DNA of 64,000 bases from Clitoria ternatea (GCA_037962975.1 CM075669.1:105478501-105542500); one strand, 5' to 3'. Shown: positions 20,989 through 33,965, counted from the stretch's first letter. Made by a program: numbers and translations. Notes: a model not told the origin generated them from the sequence alone.

Positions 20989-22267
20989 TGAGACATTGCT
21001 CATCCTCGAGCAAGAGAGAAAAGTAAAAATAAAAATTTGAAATCAAATTTTTGAGTTAGTCCAAGAATGTACCACAAAAAGTAATTTCACAATTTACCAT
21101 TTTGAAATAACCAATTATAGAAATCTAATGTAACAAAGGTTTAATGATAAAATTCTTTACAATATTTTATTAACAAATCAAGCATAATTTCAGGCTTACC
21201 TCACCAAGTGTTTATCTGGATGCAATTGGTAACCTGTTTCACTCAATCGATCATATAATCAAACAAATTTAATTTTGATTTTCATCTAATCAATGATTAA
21301 TCGTACAGAGATATTTCAGAAATCACAAGGTCTTTTCAAGGGTTGTAATGAGGCTTGGCTACAAGAATCAATGGTTTTTCTGGAAATTCAAAAACCTTAA
21401 ATCATAAAAGAGTATTTTATAATTTTTAGGCTTTATCTTGGCTCAAATCTCAATTCCCTTATTGATGAAAAATAAATACCCCCAACTTGATTCTTTTCAT
21501 TATTTTTGAATTTTCTTTTCTTTTTTTTTATATTTTATTTTCTTTTATTTGAAAAGAATCAAGTTGCTTATCTTTTTCACTCCCCATTTTTGTAAGAACA
21601 CTCAAAATATTTTAAATTTGCTCAATTGCTCTTTTAATCATTCATGTATAGGGGATGGTTAAAACTGATTTAGGTTTTAAGGGTACCAAAAAATTTATTC
21701 TCAGGCTCAAAATTGGCTTGCAAAGGATAAAATAATTTTTACCAAGGTCAGCTGTTTGGCCCAAGGTTTCTTTTCACTAATAAATGTGCCTTGCTCATTT
21801 TCCTAAATTCTCTGTAGAACAACACAAATCAAAGATTAAAGCAAAATCAATTTGAATGAAGTTATGTCGATTAAACCCTCAAGTGTTTAAAAAGATCTCT
21901 TAGCTCACCGGGTTATCGAAATTTGCTTGATAGTTAATAAACTTATTGTAATTAAATTTATCAAAATTCCTAAGTTATAAAAGAATCAATAATTGATTTT
22001 ATAAAATTGGTTTTATTGTGTAAAAACTTTAAGTGTATAAATTTTCTTAATTTCAAAAATTTGAGTTATTTGATAAAACTTATTTTTGGATTTTTCGAAT
22101 AGAACACATAAAAATATACCACAATAAATTACGCAAAAAGAAACACACCACACATAATAAAAGACAAAATATAATATAATCCAAACAATAATATCAATGT
22201 AAATATAAAACTAATAATAAACTAAAAGTGTATGTAAAAGGTGTAGAAAATAAAGAAGATAGCACCA
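20989..22267 (-). other. Element C 3' untranslated region
   Basis: AT-rich non-coding DNA between the extra ORF and the polypurine tract. Nothing else recognised. Confidence 0.6.
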
Positions 22268-23566
22268 TCAGTCCTCCATCTGGTCATCATCATCCTCCTC
22301 CTCATCAGCATCACCATCAGAATCAGCCTGTGCTCCAGACGGTCCACCAGTCTCAGGGTAGGTAGGTAAATCACCAGGCCAAGCTACATGAGCTGCAAAC
22401 TCAGCCGGTGTGACAAAAGGTGCTCCCTCACCCTGCAATCTGTACTGATAAAATGCATCATGAAGATGCATATAAGCTCTGTGGGTGGCAGCCATCATTT
22501 GCATTATATACTGATGCTCAAGTGTCATCCTGGCAAATCCCTCTGTGACAACAGCAGCAGGTGGTGGCTGAACTGGTGATCTCCTCCTCCTAGGTCTGGG
22601 CTGAGCCTCCTGCTCCAGTGGTGGAAGCTCGCACTGCTGAACAAAGTAGTCCCTGTTCACCGAGACCTTGGGGACTCTCCCTAAAGAACTCGTGAACTCC
22701 GGTGATGGCACAACAACTCCCTGCCTCCTCAGTAAGGCAGATATGATGAGGGGGAATAGAATATGGCGGTTCACTTTATACCCAAGGGCATAAAAGTGAA
22801 TCTGCTCAGATATAAGCTCAGTGATGTCGATGGTATGGCCCTGGAGGATAGAAAAGAGAAGGCAACATCGTTCAACTAGGATAGATAAGAGGTGGGTGAC
22901 GGGGGTGATATTATAAAGCATGAGGTGAGACCACGCCTAGGCTTAAGGGGTCAGCTGGGTCTTCAGAAGGTTAGATGGACTCCGTCCAACCTTACTCAGG
23001 TTGAAAAAGATTCCATCTTTGCTCAAGAAATGAGCAACCTGTTTGAGGGAGTATCCTAGATCACCCTCAGCAGCGATCTTGTTTCTGTTTTCTTTCTACA
23101 AACAGGTATCACTTTTGGGCGTAGGCTCCCATGGATTACCCAATAGGGTACTAATGGTATCCCGGTCATAAGTAATATGTCGGCCCCTCACCCAGCTCGT
23201 CCTCTGGTGTCCAATGTTCGGTGAGTCCTGACGAGTCCTGTAGGCGTTCGCGTAAAATTCCATTACCAAGATAGGATCCCCCTCAGTAGGCAGAGAAAAT
23301 AGGGGTCCCCATCTCCTTCTCTAGACTCCATCCTACAGCTCAGGATAGTCCCTTGCACTCAAGTCCAAGACTCTCTCCTAGATGAGTCTTTGCCTCTTTA
23401 TCTAATGAAAGCGGGCCCATTTCGTGTCAGTGCGAAATCTCATGGGATCCCTCGGTCCCAGAACCTCATCTCCCTGAAGATCAGGATCTTCAAAGGTAGT
23501 GTCTGTATCAGTGGCCCTTCTCTGTCTCTTCGGGCCAGTGGACAGGATGGATTTCTTGGGTGCCAT
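22268..23566 (-). pseudogene. Element C extra ORF in env position
   Basis: On the minus strand it opens MAPKKSILSTGPKRQRRATD at 23566, a basic N-terminus. A region with MEFYANAYRTRQDS and SWVRGRHITYDRDTISTLLGNPW follows. The last 217 codons are open: LFSILQGHTIDITELISEQIHFYALGYKVNRHILFPLI is followed by a KVSVNRDYFVQQ stretch, a Pro/Arg-rich linker and an acidic tail ending DEEEDDDDQMED. Several stops break the first half. It sits between integrase and the 3' LTR, where Athila elements carry their env-like gene. No signal peptide or membrane helix is visible, so 'envelope' is positional only. It looks like the same broad family as the Sirevirus post-pol ORF. Confidence 0.6.
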
Positions 23567-24723
23567 CTGCAAAAAGAAAAATTAAAAATCAAACATTATA
23601 TTAAATTTAAAAACAAATAAAAAAATGACAACAAAACATCAAAAACTATTTAGAAAAATTCTCACAAAATATAACAAGCATTTTTTGTTTTTTAATTTTT
23701 AACATAAAGAAATTAAAACAAAAGATTCACACAAAACATGCATATTTTTATTTTTAACACTAAAACAAAAATTTCACACAAAATACAACATGTATATTAA
23801 CATAAATTTCACACAACATACGTAAATATATACAAAATATTTTATGTATTTTTAATTTTTATCAATGCAAGAAAGTATAACAAATATAAACTAAGAAAAT
23901 TTATTAATTTAAAAAGAAAAACAAACAAACAAACAAACAGCATATGAAACAAAAAAATAGAAAATAAAATAACATACAAAAATCAAAAATAGAGGCTGAC
24001 GCTACGCGTGGGTGGGACGCTATGCGTCAGCCTTGTTCTGCCCATGCTACGCGTCAGTGGGACGCTACACGTGAGGTGTACAGTTTTAAAATAGAAACAA
24101 GGGTTAATCTTTTTCAAACACACATCAAATCCTATTCAATCAAAAAACAATCCTAAATCTAACAGCAATCAAATCCCAATGGTTTTCTAAGCCTAATCCT
24201 AACCACATGTATTTCTAAGAATCAAGAATCAAAATCAAACCAAAAAGAGAAAAGGGAGAAGATGCTTACTTGGAATTTTTTAGAGAAATAGGAATGATGA
24301 AGGTTGAAGGTTTGAGAGAAGAAAGAAGGTTTTGGAAAATTAGGTTTCTGAAAGTGATATCACAGAGGGAGGCAAAAATAGGTTTAAAAGTTATAGACTT
24401 GGGCCTCCCTCTATTTCAGTTTTAAAAACTGAACGAGGGCCCTGACGCTACAGGTGGTAGGGACGCTACGCGTCAGGTTTAAAATTTAGAGTCCACGCTA
24501 CGCGTCAGTGTGGCGCTACGCGTGGGCTTCTGTTTTTCATTTTTCAAAATTTTAATTTTCAAAAACTTTTCTTTTAAAATTTTAAAACCCTTTTTATTTT
24601 TCAAAATTAAATTTCTATCTAATTTTTTTTAATGTAAAAATAAGCTTAAAATAAAGAAAAGAAATAATGGGTTGCCTCCCATTGAGCGCTTGATTTACAG
24701 TCTCTAGCTAGACATCCTGCATA
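23567..24723 (-). other. Element C spacer with GACGCTACGCGT motifs
   Basis: Non-coding between integrase and the extra ORF. It has two motif clusters, 23996-24075 and 24440-24525, with the same GC-rich near-palindrome found in the LTR, and an (AAAC)n run at about 23920-23939. A plus-strand open frame at 23390-23620 is antisense to the extra ORF. Confidence 0.6.
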
Positions 24724-25949
24724 TCACAAATCAGTCAAATAACAAATGGTAGTGAGTCTGTTGATCTCACCACCCAGATATGGTTTCAATCTCTGTGCAT
24801 TAACCATCCAACTTCTTTTGGAAGTTGGATCTTCAATCTCAACTGCTCCATAAGATTTAACTTCCTTGATTACAAAAGGGCCTGACCATTTAGATTTCAA
24901 TTTACCAGGAAACAGTCTTAATCTTGAATTAAACAATAAAACTTGCTGACCTGGTATAAAAGGTCTATTTTTAATTTTCTTATCATGGTAAGCTTTCACC
25001 TTGTTTTTGTAACTTCTAGATGTCTCATAAGCATTGTTTCTCATTTCTTCCAATTCAAATAACTGCAACTTTCTTTTGTCAGCTGCTACATTTGGATCAA
25101 AATTAAGAAATTTTAAAGCCCAATATGCTTTATGTTCCATCTCTACTAGAAGATGAAAGCTTTTCCATAGACCATTTGAAAAGGAGAAAGGCCAATTGGA
25201 GTTTTAAATGTAGTTCTGTATGCCCAGAGTGCATCATCAAGCTTTTGCAACCAATCCTTTCTGGAAGAAGACACAGTCTTTTCCAAAATCCTTTTCACTT
25301 CTCGATTTGAAATCTCAGCCTGTCCATTGGTTTGTGGATGATATGCTGTGTCCACTTTATGTCTCACTCTATAATGTTGTAACACTTTCTGAAGAACTTT
25401 GTTACAAAAATGTGATCCTTCATCACTGATCAAAGTTCTTGGTGTTCCAAACCTGTAGAAAATATTTTTCTTCAAGAAATTCACTACAGTTTTGGTGTCA
25501 GCATTAGGTGAAGCAATTGCTTCTACCCATTTTGAAACATAATCAACTGCCAAAAGAATGTATTGATTGAATTGAGAATAAGGAAAAGGTCCCATGAAAT
25601 CAATACCCCAACAATCAAATACCTCAAGCTCCTGAATGTTAGTAAGAGGCATTTCTTGTCTTTTGTTAACATTACCTGTTCTTTGATAGTTATCACAAGC
25701 TTGAACAAATGAGTGAGAATCTTTAAAAATGGAGGGCCAATACAAACCTGATTGCAAAATTTTTGCAGCAGTTCTTTCTCCATTAAAATGTCCTCCATAA
25801 GGGGACTTATGACAATGCCACAACACATCTTTCTTTTCCCAGTCGGGTACACAACGACGTAACAAATTATCCACACCAATTTTAAATAGATGAGGGTCAT
25901 CCCAAACAAAGTATTTTGAATCTTTTAAATTTTTTTTCTTTGTTGCCAA
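24724..25949 (-). pseudogene. Element C integrase
   Basis: Two frames joined by a shift near 25143. The first shows the zinc-binding region WHCHKSPYGGHFNGE then CDNYQRTG, where the last Cys of the HHCC set is replaced by Tyr. Catalytic residues are present in DFMGPFPYSQ, ISDEGSHF and NGQAEISNRE. The second frame gives the C-terminal GPFVIKEVKSYGAVEI module with LLFNSRLRLFPGKLKSKWS, parallel to the same segment of the element F integrase. The frameshift and lost Cys make it inactive. Confidence 0.85.
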
Positions 25950-26412
25950 GTTAGATCATTTGGAAGAATTCCTGCTGCTTTAAAATTGGCCATATCAGCA
26001 AACCATGGCCGTTTTGTTATTTCAAAAAGTTTTTCATCAGGAAATTCTTTCAAGATGTCTTTTTCTTTGGCAGTGACCTCATCATTTATTAATCTGGAAA
26101 GATGGTCAGCGACCATATTTTCACTACCTTTTTTATCTTTGATTTCAAGATCATATTCTTGAAGGAGTAAAATCCATCGGATTAACCGAGGTTTAGAATC
26201 AGTTTTGGTCAAAAGGTACTTGATTGTAGCATGATCAGTGAAAATAATTATTTTTGATCTAATCAAGTATGATCTAAATTTTTCCAAGGCATACACTATA
26301 GCTAGTAATTCTTTTTCAGTAGTTGCATAATTTATTTGATTTTCATTTAAAACTTTACTAGCATAGTGTATAACCCTAAAAACTTTTTCATATCTTTTAC
26401 CTAAAACTACTC
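25925..26412 (-). pseudogene. Element C RNase H
   Basis: Contains ELLAIVYALEKFRSYLIRSKIIIFTDHATIKYLL and the LIRWILLLQEYDLEIKDKKG connection to integrase. The start of the domain lies in another frame, continuous with the reverse transcriptase ORF, so a single-base shift near 26440 divides it. Confidence 0.8.
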
Positions 26413-28119
26413 CTACAGCATAATCACTTGCATCACAATAAGTTCAAAGGGTAAATTCCAATTAGGAGCAACAATTACAAGGGCAGAAACCAATTTTTCT
26501 TTCAAGGAATTAAAAGCTTTAAGACATGCTTCATCAAACTTAAATTCAACATCTTTATTTAGAAGATTCGTTAAAGGTTTAGTAATTTTTGAAAAATCTT
26601 GAATAAATCCTCTATAAAATCCAGCATGTCCTAATAAACTTCTAATACCTTTCACATTCACAAGGGGTGGGAGTTTAGAGATTACCTCTATTTTGGCTTG
26701 GTCTACTTCAATATCTTTAGAGGAAATTTTGTGACTAAGTACAATTCCTTCTTTCACCATAAAGTGACATTTCTCCCAATTGAGCACCAAATTTGTTTCA
26801 ATAAACCGCTTCAGTACGGTGTCCAGATTGGTTAGACATGTTTCAAATGAATTTCCAAAGACTAGAAAATCATCCATGAAAATCTCAATGCTTTTTTCAA
26901 TTAGATCTACAAAAATAGCAAACATGCATCTTTGAAAAGTGGCAGGTGCATTACATAATCCAAATGGCATTTTCCTATATGCAAATATACCAAAGCGACA
27001 TGTAAAAGCAGTTTTTTCCTGATCAAGAGGGTCAACAGCAATTTGGTTGTATCCAGAATATCCATCAAGAAAATAGTAATAAGCTTGTCCAGACAATCTT
27101 TCAAGCATTTGATCCATAAAAGGAAGTGGAAAATGATCTTTTCTTATTGCTTGATTTAGTTTTCTATAATCAATACACATTCTCCAACTAGTGACAGTTC
27201 TTGTTGGAATTAATTCATTTTTATCATTAACAATTACTGTCATACCACCCTTTTTTGGAACAACTTGTACCGGACTTACCCATGCACTATCAGAAATGGG
27301 ATAGATAATACCTGCTTTCAGCAATTTCAAAACCTCCTTCTTAGTTACCTCTTTCATGGTTGGATTAAGGCGTCTTTGGGGTTGAGCAACAGGTTTAAAA
27401 TTATCTTCCAATAAAATATTATGCATACAATAGGATGGGCTTATACCTTTCAGATCTTCAAGTGTCCATCCAATTGCTTCTTGATTTCTTTTTAAGACTT
27501 CAACCAGTTTTTCTTCTTGTGTTTCACTTAACAAATTACTAATAATCACTGGTTTTAAATTACCTTCTTTCCAAAAGATATACTTTAAGTTGGAAGGTAG
27601 CACTTTCAATTCAGGCCTCTTGATTTCTTCAACAGGTACTTCTTGAATTTCTTTAATTTCTCTTGACTTAGGGAAAATTTCTTTCCCTTGATCAAAATCT
27701 TCAAGATATTTGTCTACCTGTTTTGCTTCTTCTTCACTCAAAAATTCCACAGAGTTAGTTAAAAACTTATTTAAAGGATCAGAATTTGACATACCTGTGG
27801 ATATAGAGAAGCAGACCTTGTCGACAACATCCACCTTAAAAAAATCATTTTTTGAATTGGGATATTTCATGGCTTTGAAAACATCAAAGTTTACTTCTTC
27901 ATCATGAACTCTTACTGCCAGCTTTCCATTATCTACATCAATGAGCACTCTAGCAGTCTTCATGAATGGTCTTCCCAGAATTAGGGGGACTTCAACATCT
28001 TCTTCCATGTCTAATACCACAAAGTCAACAGGGAAGTAGAACTTGTCAACTTTCATAAGTACATCTTCCACAATACCATAGGGTCTTTTAATTGATCTAT
28101 CAGCCAGTTGTAGAGTCAT
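26413..28119 (-). pseudogene. Element C reverse transcriptase (with protease tail)
   Basis: A 568-codon frame. The N-terminal part has VPLILGRPFMKTARVLIDV, the protease C-lobe. The reverse transcriptase has AWVSPVQVVPKKGGMTVI, SWRMCIDYRKLNQAIRKDHFP, FLDGYSGYNQIAV, FAYRKMPFGLCNAPATFQRC and the catalytic box IEIFMDDFLVFG (FMDD, the Athila form of YxDD), then the LLGHAGFYRGFIQDFSKI thumb/connection. It ends in a false tail after NWNLPFEL because of the frameshift. The catalytic core is intact by eye. Confidence 0.88.
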
Positions 28120-28128
28120 CTTTGTTCT

Positions 28129-28386
28129 TTAAGGATCAAGGTCACCAATTCGCTTCATCATACTTAGAGGCATTAGATTAATGCTAGCCCCTAAGTCTAA
28201 CAAGGCTTTTCCAATGTTCATCCCTCCAATGGAAATAGGAATTGTGAAACTTCCAGGGTCTTTTGACTTTATTGGCATATTATGTTGCAAAATGGCACTG
28301 CAACCTACTTCCAGTTCAACAATTTCTTCATCATACCTCCTCTTTTTGGTGAGCAATTCTTTTATAAACTTTGCATATGTTTGCAT
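28129..28386 (-). pseudogene. Element C protease active-site region
   Basis: Open frame with CSAILQHNMPIKSKDPGSFTI followed by ALLDLGASINLMPLSM. DLGAS is the aspartic protease active-site form usual in Athila elements. Stops on both sides separate it from gag and from the downstream frame. Confidence 0.8.
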
Positions 28387-29412
28387 TTATTCCAATGCCT
28401 CAGAAAATGGAATGTTTATGTGTAATTGCTTAAAGATTTCAAGGAATCTCTTGTATTCCTTTTCCTTATCCTTCTTTGATGGTGCATGTGGATAAGGTAA
28501 ATCTTTAACTGGAGGTGTCTGACCCAAATACTAATTTTGTTTTTTAATTTTTTGATTTTTTTGTTTTTGTTTTTCTTTATTCTTTTCTTCATCTTTTTCC
28601 TCTTTTTCTTCTTCTTTTTCACTATCACTTCCTACAACTTTACTACTTCTTGTAAAAATAGCATTACATTGTCCTCTTGGATTCTGAGTGTTTGCAGAAA
28701 AACTGGAGCTTTTCATGTCTGCTACTTCTTTTACTAACTGTCCCAATTGCAGGTCTGACGCTTTACGTGCGGCTTCATTTATTTATGTATTGAAGCAATT
28801 GTTGGATAGATTCTTCTATCCGTGTTAGCCTTGCTGTTTGATCAAATTGTGGTTGTTGTTTGAATTGATTGTTTGGAGGTCAGTTAGAAGGTCCAGCATC
28901 TTGTCTCCAGCCAGAATTCTGATTCTGCCAACCCTGCTGGTAATTGTTAGGAAAAGAATTACCAAGATTGAAAGGAAAATTACCTAAAGGTATTCTTTGA
29001 TGGTTCAGAAAATTAGCTTGTTCTTGCTCATTTCTCTCAGGGGCACAGTAACCACATGGTTGCTCTCCCATGCAATGCATACATTGTTTTAATTGAGCAG
29101 GAGATGGTGATGACATTTAAGCAATTTGAAGTTTCTCCAATTGTTTGCTCATGGCCTCAATTTGTTGAGTCAGTAATTTTTGCTGAGCTAATACGGCATC
29201 ATTAACCCCCAATTCAAACATACCTGGCTTTCTTTGTACATTACCTCTTTCATGTTTTGCTTGTCGGTCACTGATAGACATTGATTCCAAAATTTTGATT
29301 GCTTCTTCTGTGTTTGAATATGTTTTCAGGTTCAAGGATTTTGATAATGACAAAGGACTCTTGAAGAAACTCTTGGAGAAACAAGAAACAACATCAGACT
29401 TAGAAAAATACG

Positions 29413-29868
29413 TATGCTAATCGATTAGGAAGGCAGAGCTAATCGATTAGATAGCTTCTGTTTTGGTCTATAATCGATTACACAGTAAAGACTAATTGAT
29501 TACAGGGATTCTATTTGTTAACTAATCGATTACACCAACACACCTAATCGATTACCAAGTTGAGAAATTAGATTAAATGTATCAGGTACTTATGTTAATC
29601 GATTACAGAATATCAGATAATCAATTATAGGGATACTGTTTTTACACTAATCGATTAGACACAAGACATAATCAATTACCAAGCTGCCTAACCAAATTAA
29701 GTACATCAGGTGTCATCACTAATCGATTACAAGGCAGGTCATAATCGATTACCAAGGTTCCGAGTTACAGCTAATCGATTACATGATGTACCCTAATCGA
29801 TTACAGCATAAAAAACACTAAAGATTTCAAAGTGTAATCGATTATAGCTTGAGGCATAATCGATTACG
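29413..29868. repeat. TAATCGATTA field in solo LTR E
   Basis: About twenty copies of the decamer or one-mismatch variants, ending about 120 bp before the TATA box. Variants are mostly AATTGATTA and AATCAATTA. Confidence 0.85.
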
Positions 29869-29986
29869 ATAGTGCCAGAATTTGGGGAAAATGCTTTTTA
29901 GGTGAAAACCAGCACATTTCTCCATCTCTCTCAAACACCCATCACATGCAACGACTAGGAACTTCATTATGCTCTTCTCCTAGGTC

Positions 29987-29993
29987 TATAAAT
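29987..29993 (+). promoter_or_regulatory. TATA box in solo LTR E
   Basis: TATAAAT downstream of the decamer field. The equivalent site is present in both element A LTRs. Confidence 0.55.
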
Positions 29994-31636
29994 GCAAGAC
30001 TCCTTCAAGCTACTCAGAGCAATCAATCACATCCATCAAAGGGAAATCAATTCTTAAGTCTTATGAGTCTTATTCTTGCATAGTTTCATTTTTCTGAAAC
30101 TTAGAACTTCAACTTGTATATTCTTTCTTGTTGAAAGTTAGAATTTGAGAGAGTTTTCACTTGTATATCTACTCTATTTAGAGAGTCATTATCTTGTAAA
30201 CACTACAAAACACAAAGGTTTTTCACTCTAGGTTGAGTGGTCACAAAGGTTGGGGTTCAACCTTTGGGTATTGAGAGTTTGAGAGATTGGGTGGGTTGCC
30301 CTTGTGCTAGTGAGGATTGAGTTCTTGAGTGTGGGACACTAGGAAGCTACAATTTCTCATAGCTTGTAATCTCTAAACTTCAATAGTGGAAATCCTTCAA
30401 GTGGGTTGCTTGAAGGCGAGACGTACACCGGGGTTGGTGGAACTCGTTAAATCGGTTTACAAGCTCTTTTCCCTTACTCTTTTACATTGATATATTGCAT
30501 TTGATTGGATTGTTGTTGATTGATTGTGATTTGCTTATTTAAGCTTGCTTGAATTAGTTACTTTAAAGCAGTGCACACTAAGTGTTTGACAAATTGTTTC
30601 AGCAATATTCACATCTTGTTTTGCTTTATCTCTTGTACTCTACTTGCCTTCACTTGCATAATCTTTAAACTTGTGATAAAAGAATCAAGTTCAAAGGCAC
30701 TTCATGCAAAGTTTTAAAAACTCAATTCACCCCCCTCTAGAGTATTGAGGCCACTTGAATAACATCTTCCACAGTTTTGTTCATTAAAGAACCTCCTGCA
30801 CAAGCATCTAACATCATTTTAAACTGAGGTAACAAACCATGGTAAACGATCCTTACCTTTTCAGTATTATTTAAGTTGTGGTTCAGGAACTTCCTCAAGA
30901 GTGCCTTGAATTATTCCTATGTTTCTCCTAATGATTCATCATTGTTTTGTAAAAAAGAATGTATGGCTGTCATTGCTTCAAAATATTTTGAAGGAGAATA
31001 AAATCTTTCCAAAAATTTTCTCTCGACATCGGACCAGTTTGCAAAACTATCGAGTGGACAAGATTTAAACCATTCTTTAGCTTTCCCAATCAAAAAAAAA
31101 GGAAACAATCTCATGTAAACTGATTCTTCTTGATTGGGTTCAAAACCAATTGTGCTGCATAACTCATAAAAAACAGTTAAGTGTTCATAAGGTTCTTCAT
31201 TATTTAAACCAGCAAATTGATTATTTTGAATAATGTTTAAAGTAGCTGGTTTGATTTCTATAGCAGCAATAGGTCCTTGATACATCCCCGAAACACGAGG
31301 TGGTCCATTAATAGCAGCAAACTGTCCCAATGTTCTTCTTTCAGCAGCCATGTTAGAATTTCCAAAATTTTCAGATTTTTCAAAAGATAAAGTTGTAGAA
31401 GAAGTTTTTGTTTTTTTAGATTTTAATGCTTTAAGTTTCTTTACAAACTTCTCAAACTCAGGATCAAAGAACACCTTTAATGCAGAAGATCGAGTTTGCA
31501 TAAACACACTAAATAAAGAAATGTTAGTAAAATAATGTTAAAATAAATAAATGAATGAATAAATAAAAAAAATTTACTAAGGTAAATTATTTTTACCCTG
31601 GTAATTAAAAATTTACTGTTTACTGAATCATTTCAA

Positions 31637-31654
31637 TCCCCGGCGACGGTGCCA
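31637..31654 (-). promoter_or_regulatory. Element C primer binding site (Asp-tRNA type)
   Basis: The minus strand reads TGGCACCGTCGCCGGGGA seven bases inside the 5' LTR. It matches the plant Asp-tRNA 3' complement at all but two positions, the usual primer for Athila elements. Confidence 0.8.
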
Positions 31655-31661
31655 GAAAACT

Positions 31662-33207
31662 TGTTAAACCCAGTTGATATAATGTTACAGAAAACTTATT
31701 ATTTTGTTTTACTGTTGGGTTTATTAATTGGCAAGCGCACCAATCGTTTGTAGTTTTCAAAATTTAGATATCGTTCCACTGGGATTGAAAGTCCAATAGT
31801 TACAGTAATTTTTTAGTTACTATGGTAAATTTATCAAAACTTATACAAAAGAATAATTTATATACAATTTATACTATATTTACAAGATGGCATAATTGAG
31901 TTGTTCATGTGATAAAAAGAGAATAACAATCTATCTAAGAAGTGGAGTTGCAATTTTAGAATAATTAAGATACTTGAGGATAAAACACAGATAAACAAAT
32001 TATGTTGGAATTTGGATCCCTAATCTAGAATAATAATGGAGGAACTCAAGTCATGCATATTTAATCATCAAGTTCATATTATTGCAGCTTAAAATCATTA
32101 TAACCGATACCTCGTGATATAAATTCTAAGTATTTACCGTAAAGTCCGATCCCTCATGAGCTTTCTCAATAAAAACTTGCATTAAGTCCTGGCTTTATGG
32201 CAACAATAATTACCAATTCTATTCCTAGTAATTGGTATATTAAGGGTATTCCAACTTTTACTTTTATTAAATCAAGTTTTAATAAGGCATGAATAATCAT
32301 TCTCCCGTTTGACATTCACACTAATAAAACAAGTTTCAATACACATGAAAATCATTCTCCCGTTTGACGTTCATATTAATAAAAGATTGAAATACTAACA
32401 TGGACTTGAATCATAAACATGCAGAGGTCGAATTCACAACATCATACTCAATAGATTAGTTCACCAATTCCAACATAAATAAATTAGTTACACATGGTGA
32501 AGGTAAGAACAACACTTACAGGGATTGACATTATAAAGGTGATGGAAACTTCACGATACAACGATCACAATACTACACAACACTCTCAAGTATCTAGAAA
32601 ACTATTCTAGAACTACAAACTCACAAAAGGAATACTCAAACTCGAGTATATAAAAGAAGAGAAGAGTGAAATACTCAGAATGGGATGCTAGGAATGGTAT
32701 TGGATGGCCCTATTTATAGGGATGAGCAAGGGTGCTGACGCTACGCGTCAGACCCCTGACTCAGCTTCTATTTACGCAGCTGATAATGGCCACTTTGGAT
32801 TATTAAATTCAATCATGCTTGGCCACGTGTCTCTGTGTCCACTGCGTTTTGGCCATTTATGCTGAGTGGAGTGGTAATTATGGGTCAAAAGGTGAGTGCT
32901 TGGCCAAGCTGGCTGTGGAGTCTGTAGCTCTGACGCTACATGTGGCTGTGACGTGTAGCGTCAGCATCAAAAGTACCCACGCTACGCGTGGTGTTGATGC
33001 TACGCGTTAGCTTCTCCAGTTCTTCAATTTTCTCTTAAATTCTTTACTTTTTCACTGCAAAACTAGAGAAAATTGATCAAGGGCAGATTATTTCCAATAA
33101 CATTCATTTATCGAATTTAAAACCTAATTTTCTAACAAATTCCTTAAATTTTTATTATTTTTATTAAATTTTTATTAAAGGATTTATTGTAAATTTGAGG
33201 ACTAACA
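31662..33207 (-). repeat. Element C 5' LTR
   Basis: Partner of 19406-20975. TATAAATA on minus at 32711-32718. It has one fewer GACGCTACGCGTCAG unit near 32740 than the other LTR at the corresponding place. Confidence 0.92.
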
Positions 33208-33860
33208 TGGAGCTTGAGGCGTTGGATCCAGTTGATGTCCTTGTGGTTGATGATGGCCCACATGAGAAGAACATCATCTTCTTCAACCAGAGCATAGTTT
33301 CCACCACGAGGGACAAGCAATTTAACCTTGAAAAAGTGAAGGAGGCAGTTATTAAGAGTTAAGTGGCCTACCAATTTGTGATTGCTGAGGGGACGGTTGG
33401 CCTTCCAAAGAGATTGGCGTGCAGGGATGGGATTGAAATCCCATTCATCTTCCAGATTACCCCCTGCAAATTCAGCATTGGAGAGGGGAATTTGGGTGAT
33501 TTCAGAAAGTTGTTGATTGGTGATTTTGAGAGTCGCATTCTTGACTCTAGCCTCCAAAATGCCATCAACAATTTTGAGGTTGCAAAAGAATACCCTCATT
33601 AATTCAGGATAATAAAACTCTTCCTTGAGAGTGAAGAATGGAAGGAGATATTAGTGGTGAAGGAGTTGGGTGAAGGTAAAATAGGGGTTCTCAAAAGTTT
33701 GGGCGTCAATAAAGTGAGGATTGATTATATCCTTCTCTGAAAATTTCTTTATGAAATTTTGGAGGTCTCTTGGTGAAGTGAAGAACCTAGAGAAATCTAG
33801 AGGATTGTTGGGTTGGTTTATGGAGGACCTAGCCCTCTTCACTTGTCTTGATGAAGACAT
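33208..33860 (-). pseudogene. Element A post-pol ORF, 5' part
   Basis: Starts at an ATG (33860) with MSSSRQVKRARSSINQPNNP, followed by LDFSRFFTSPRDLQNFIKKF, a stop after the TFTQLLHH motif, then ELMRVFFCNLKIVDGILEARVK, the FNPIPARQSLWKANRP motif, KLVGHLTLNNCLLHFF and VEEDDVLLMWAIINHKDINW. It breaks off in LKLH, where element C inserted. It is collinear with residues 1 to about 210 of the intact copy at 62190. No signal peptide or membrane segment. Confidence 0.82.
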
Positions 33861-33965
33861 GATGGAGAATAAAAGATGAAGAGAATAAGAGATTTAAGAG
33901 ATTTTGAGAGAGAATGGAGAAGAGGTAATAGAGTGGTAGTGTGAGATGGAAGAGTGAAGGAGGGG

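Larger units (their letters stand above)
29309..30764 (+). mobile_element. Element E: Sirevirus solo LTR
   Basis: Starts TGTGTTTGAATATG and ends CTTGAATAACA, related to the LTR of element A but in the opposite orientation. It is flanked by a perfect TCTTC duplication (29304-29308 and 30765-30769). No internal region remains, so it arose by recombination between the two LTRs of a full element. It carries about twenty TAATCGATTA copies (29413-29868) and TATAAAT at 29987-29993. Confidence 0.93.
28419..31507 (-). pseudogene. Element C gag, split by solo LTR E
   Basis: The N-terminal 196 codons (30917-31507) include NNEEPYEHLTVFYELCSTIG, RLFPFFLIGKAKEWFKSCPL and VERKFLERFYSPSKYFEA, the Athila gag core. 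After the inserted LTR (29309-30764) the frame resumes with AIKILESMSISDRQAKHE, a possible Cys-rich patch CMHCMGEQPCGYC near 29070, a Gln/Asn-rich stretch and NTQNPRGQCNAIFTRSSKVV near 28670. A Glu/Lys-rich low-complexity run then leads towards protease. Stops occur at about 30917, 29117 and 28880. Confidence 0.82.
19406..33207 (-). mobile_element. Element C: Athila-like Ty3/gypsy retrotransposon, 13.8 kb
   Basis: TG...CA ends with a perfect TGGAG duplication at 19401-19405 and 33208-33212. The LTRs are 1570 bp (19406-20975) and 1546 bp (31662-33207). On the minus strand: Asp-tRNA-type primer site, gag, protease, reverse transcriptase, RNase H, integrase, an extra ORF in the env position, polypurine tract. 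Solo LTR E interrupts gag. All genes carry stops or frameshifts, so it is non-autonomous now. Confidence 0.93.
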
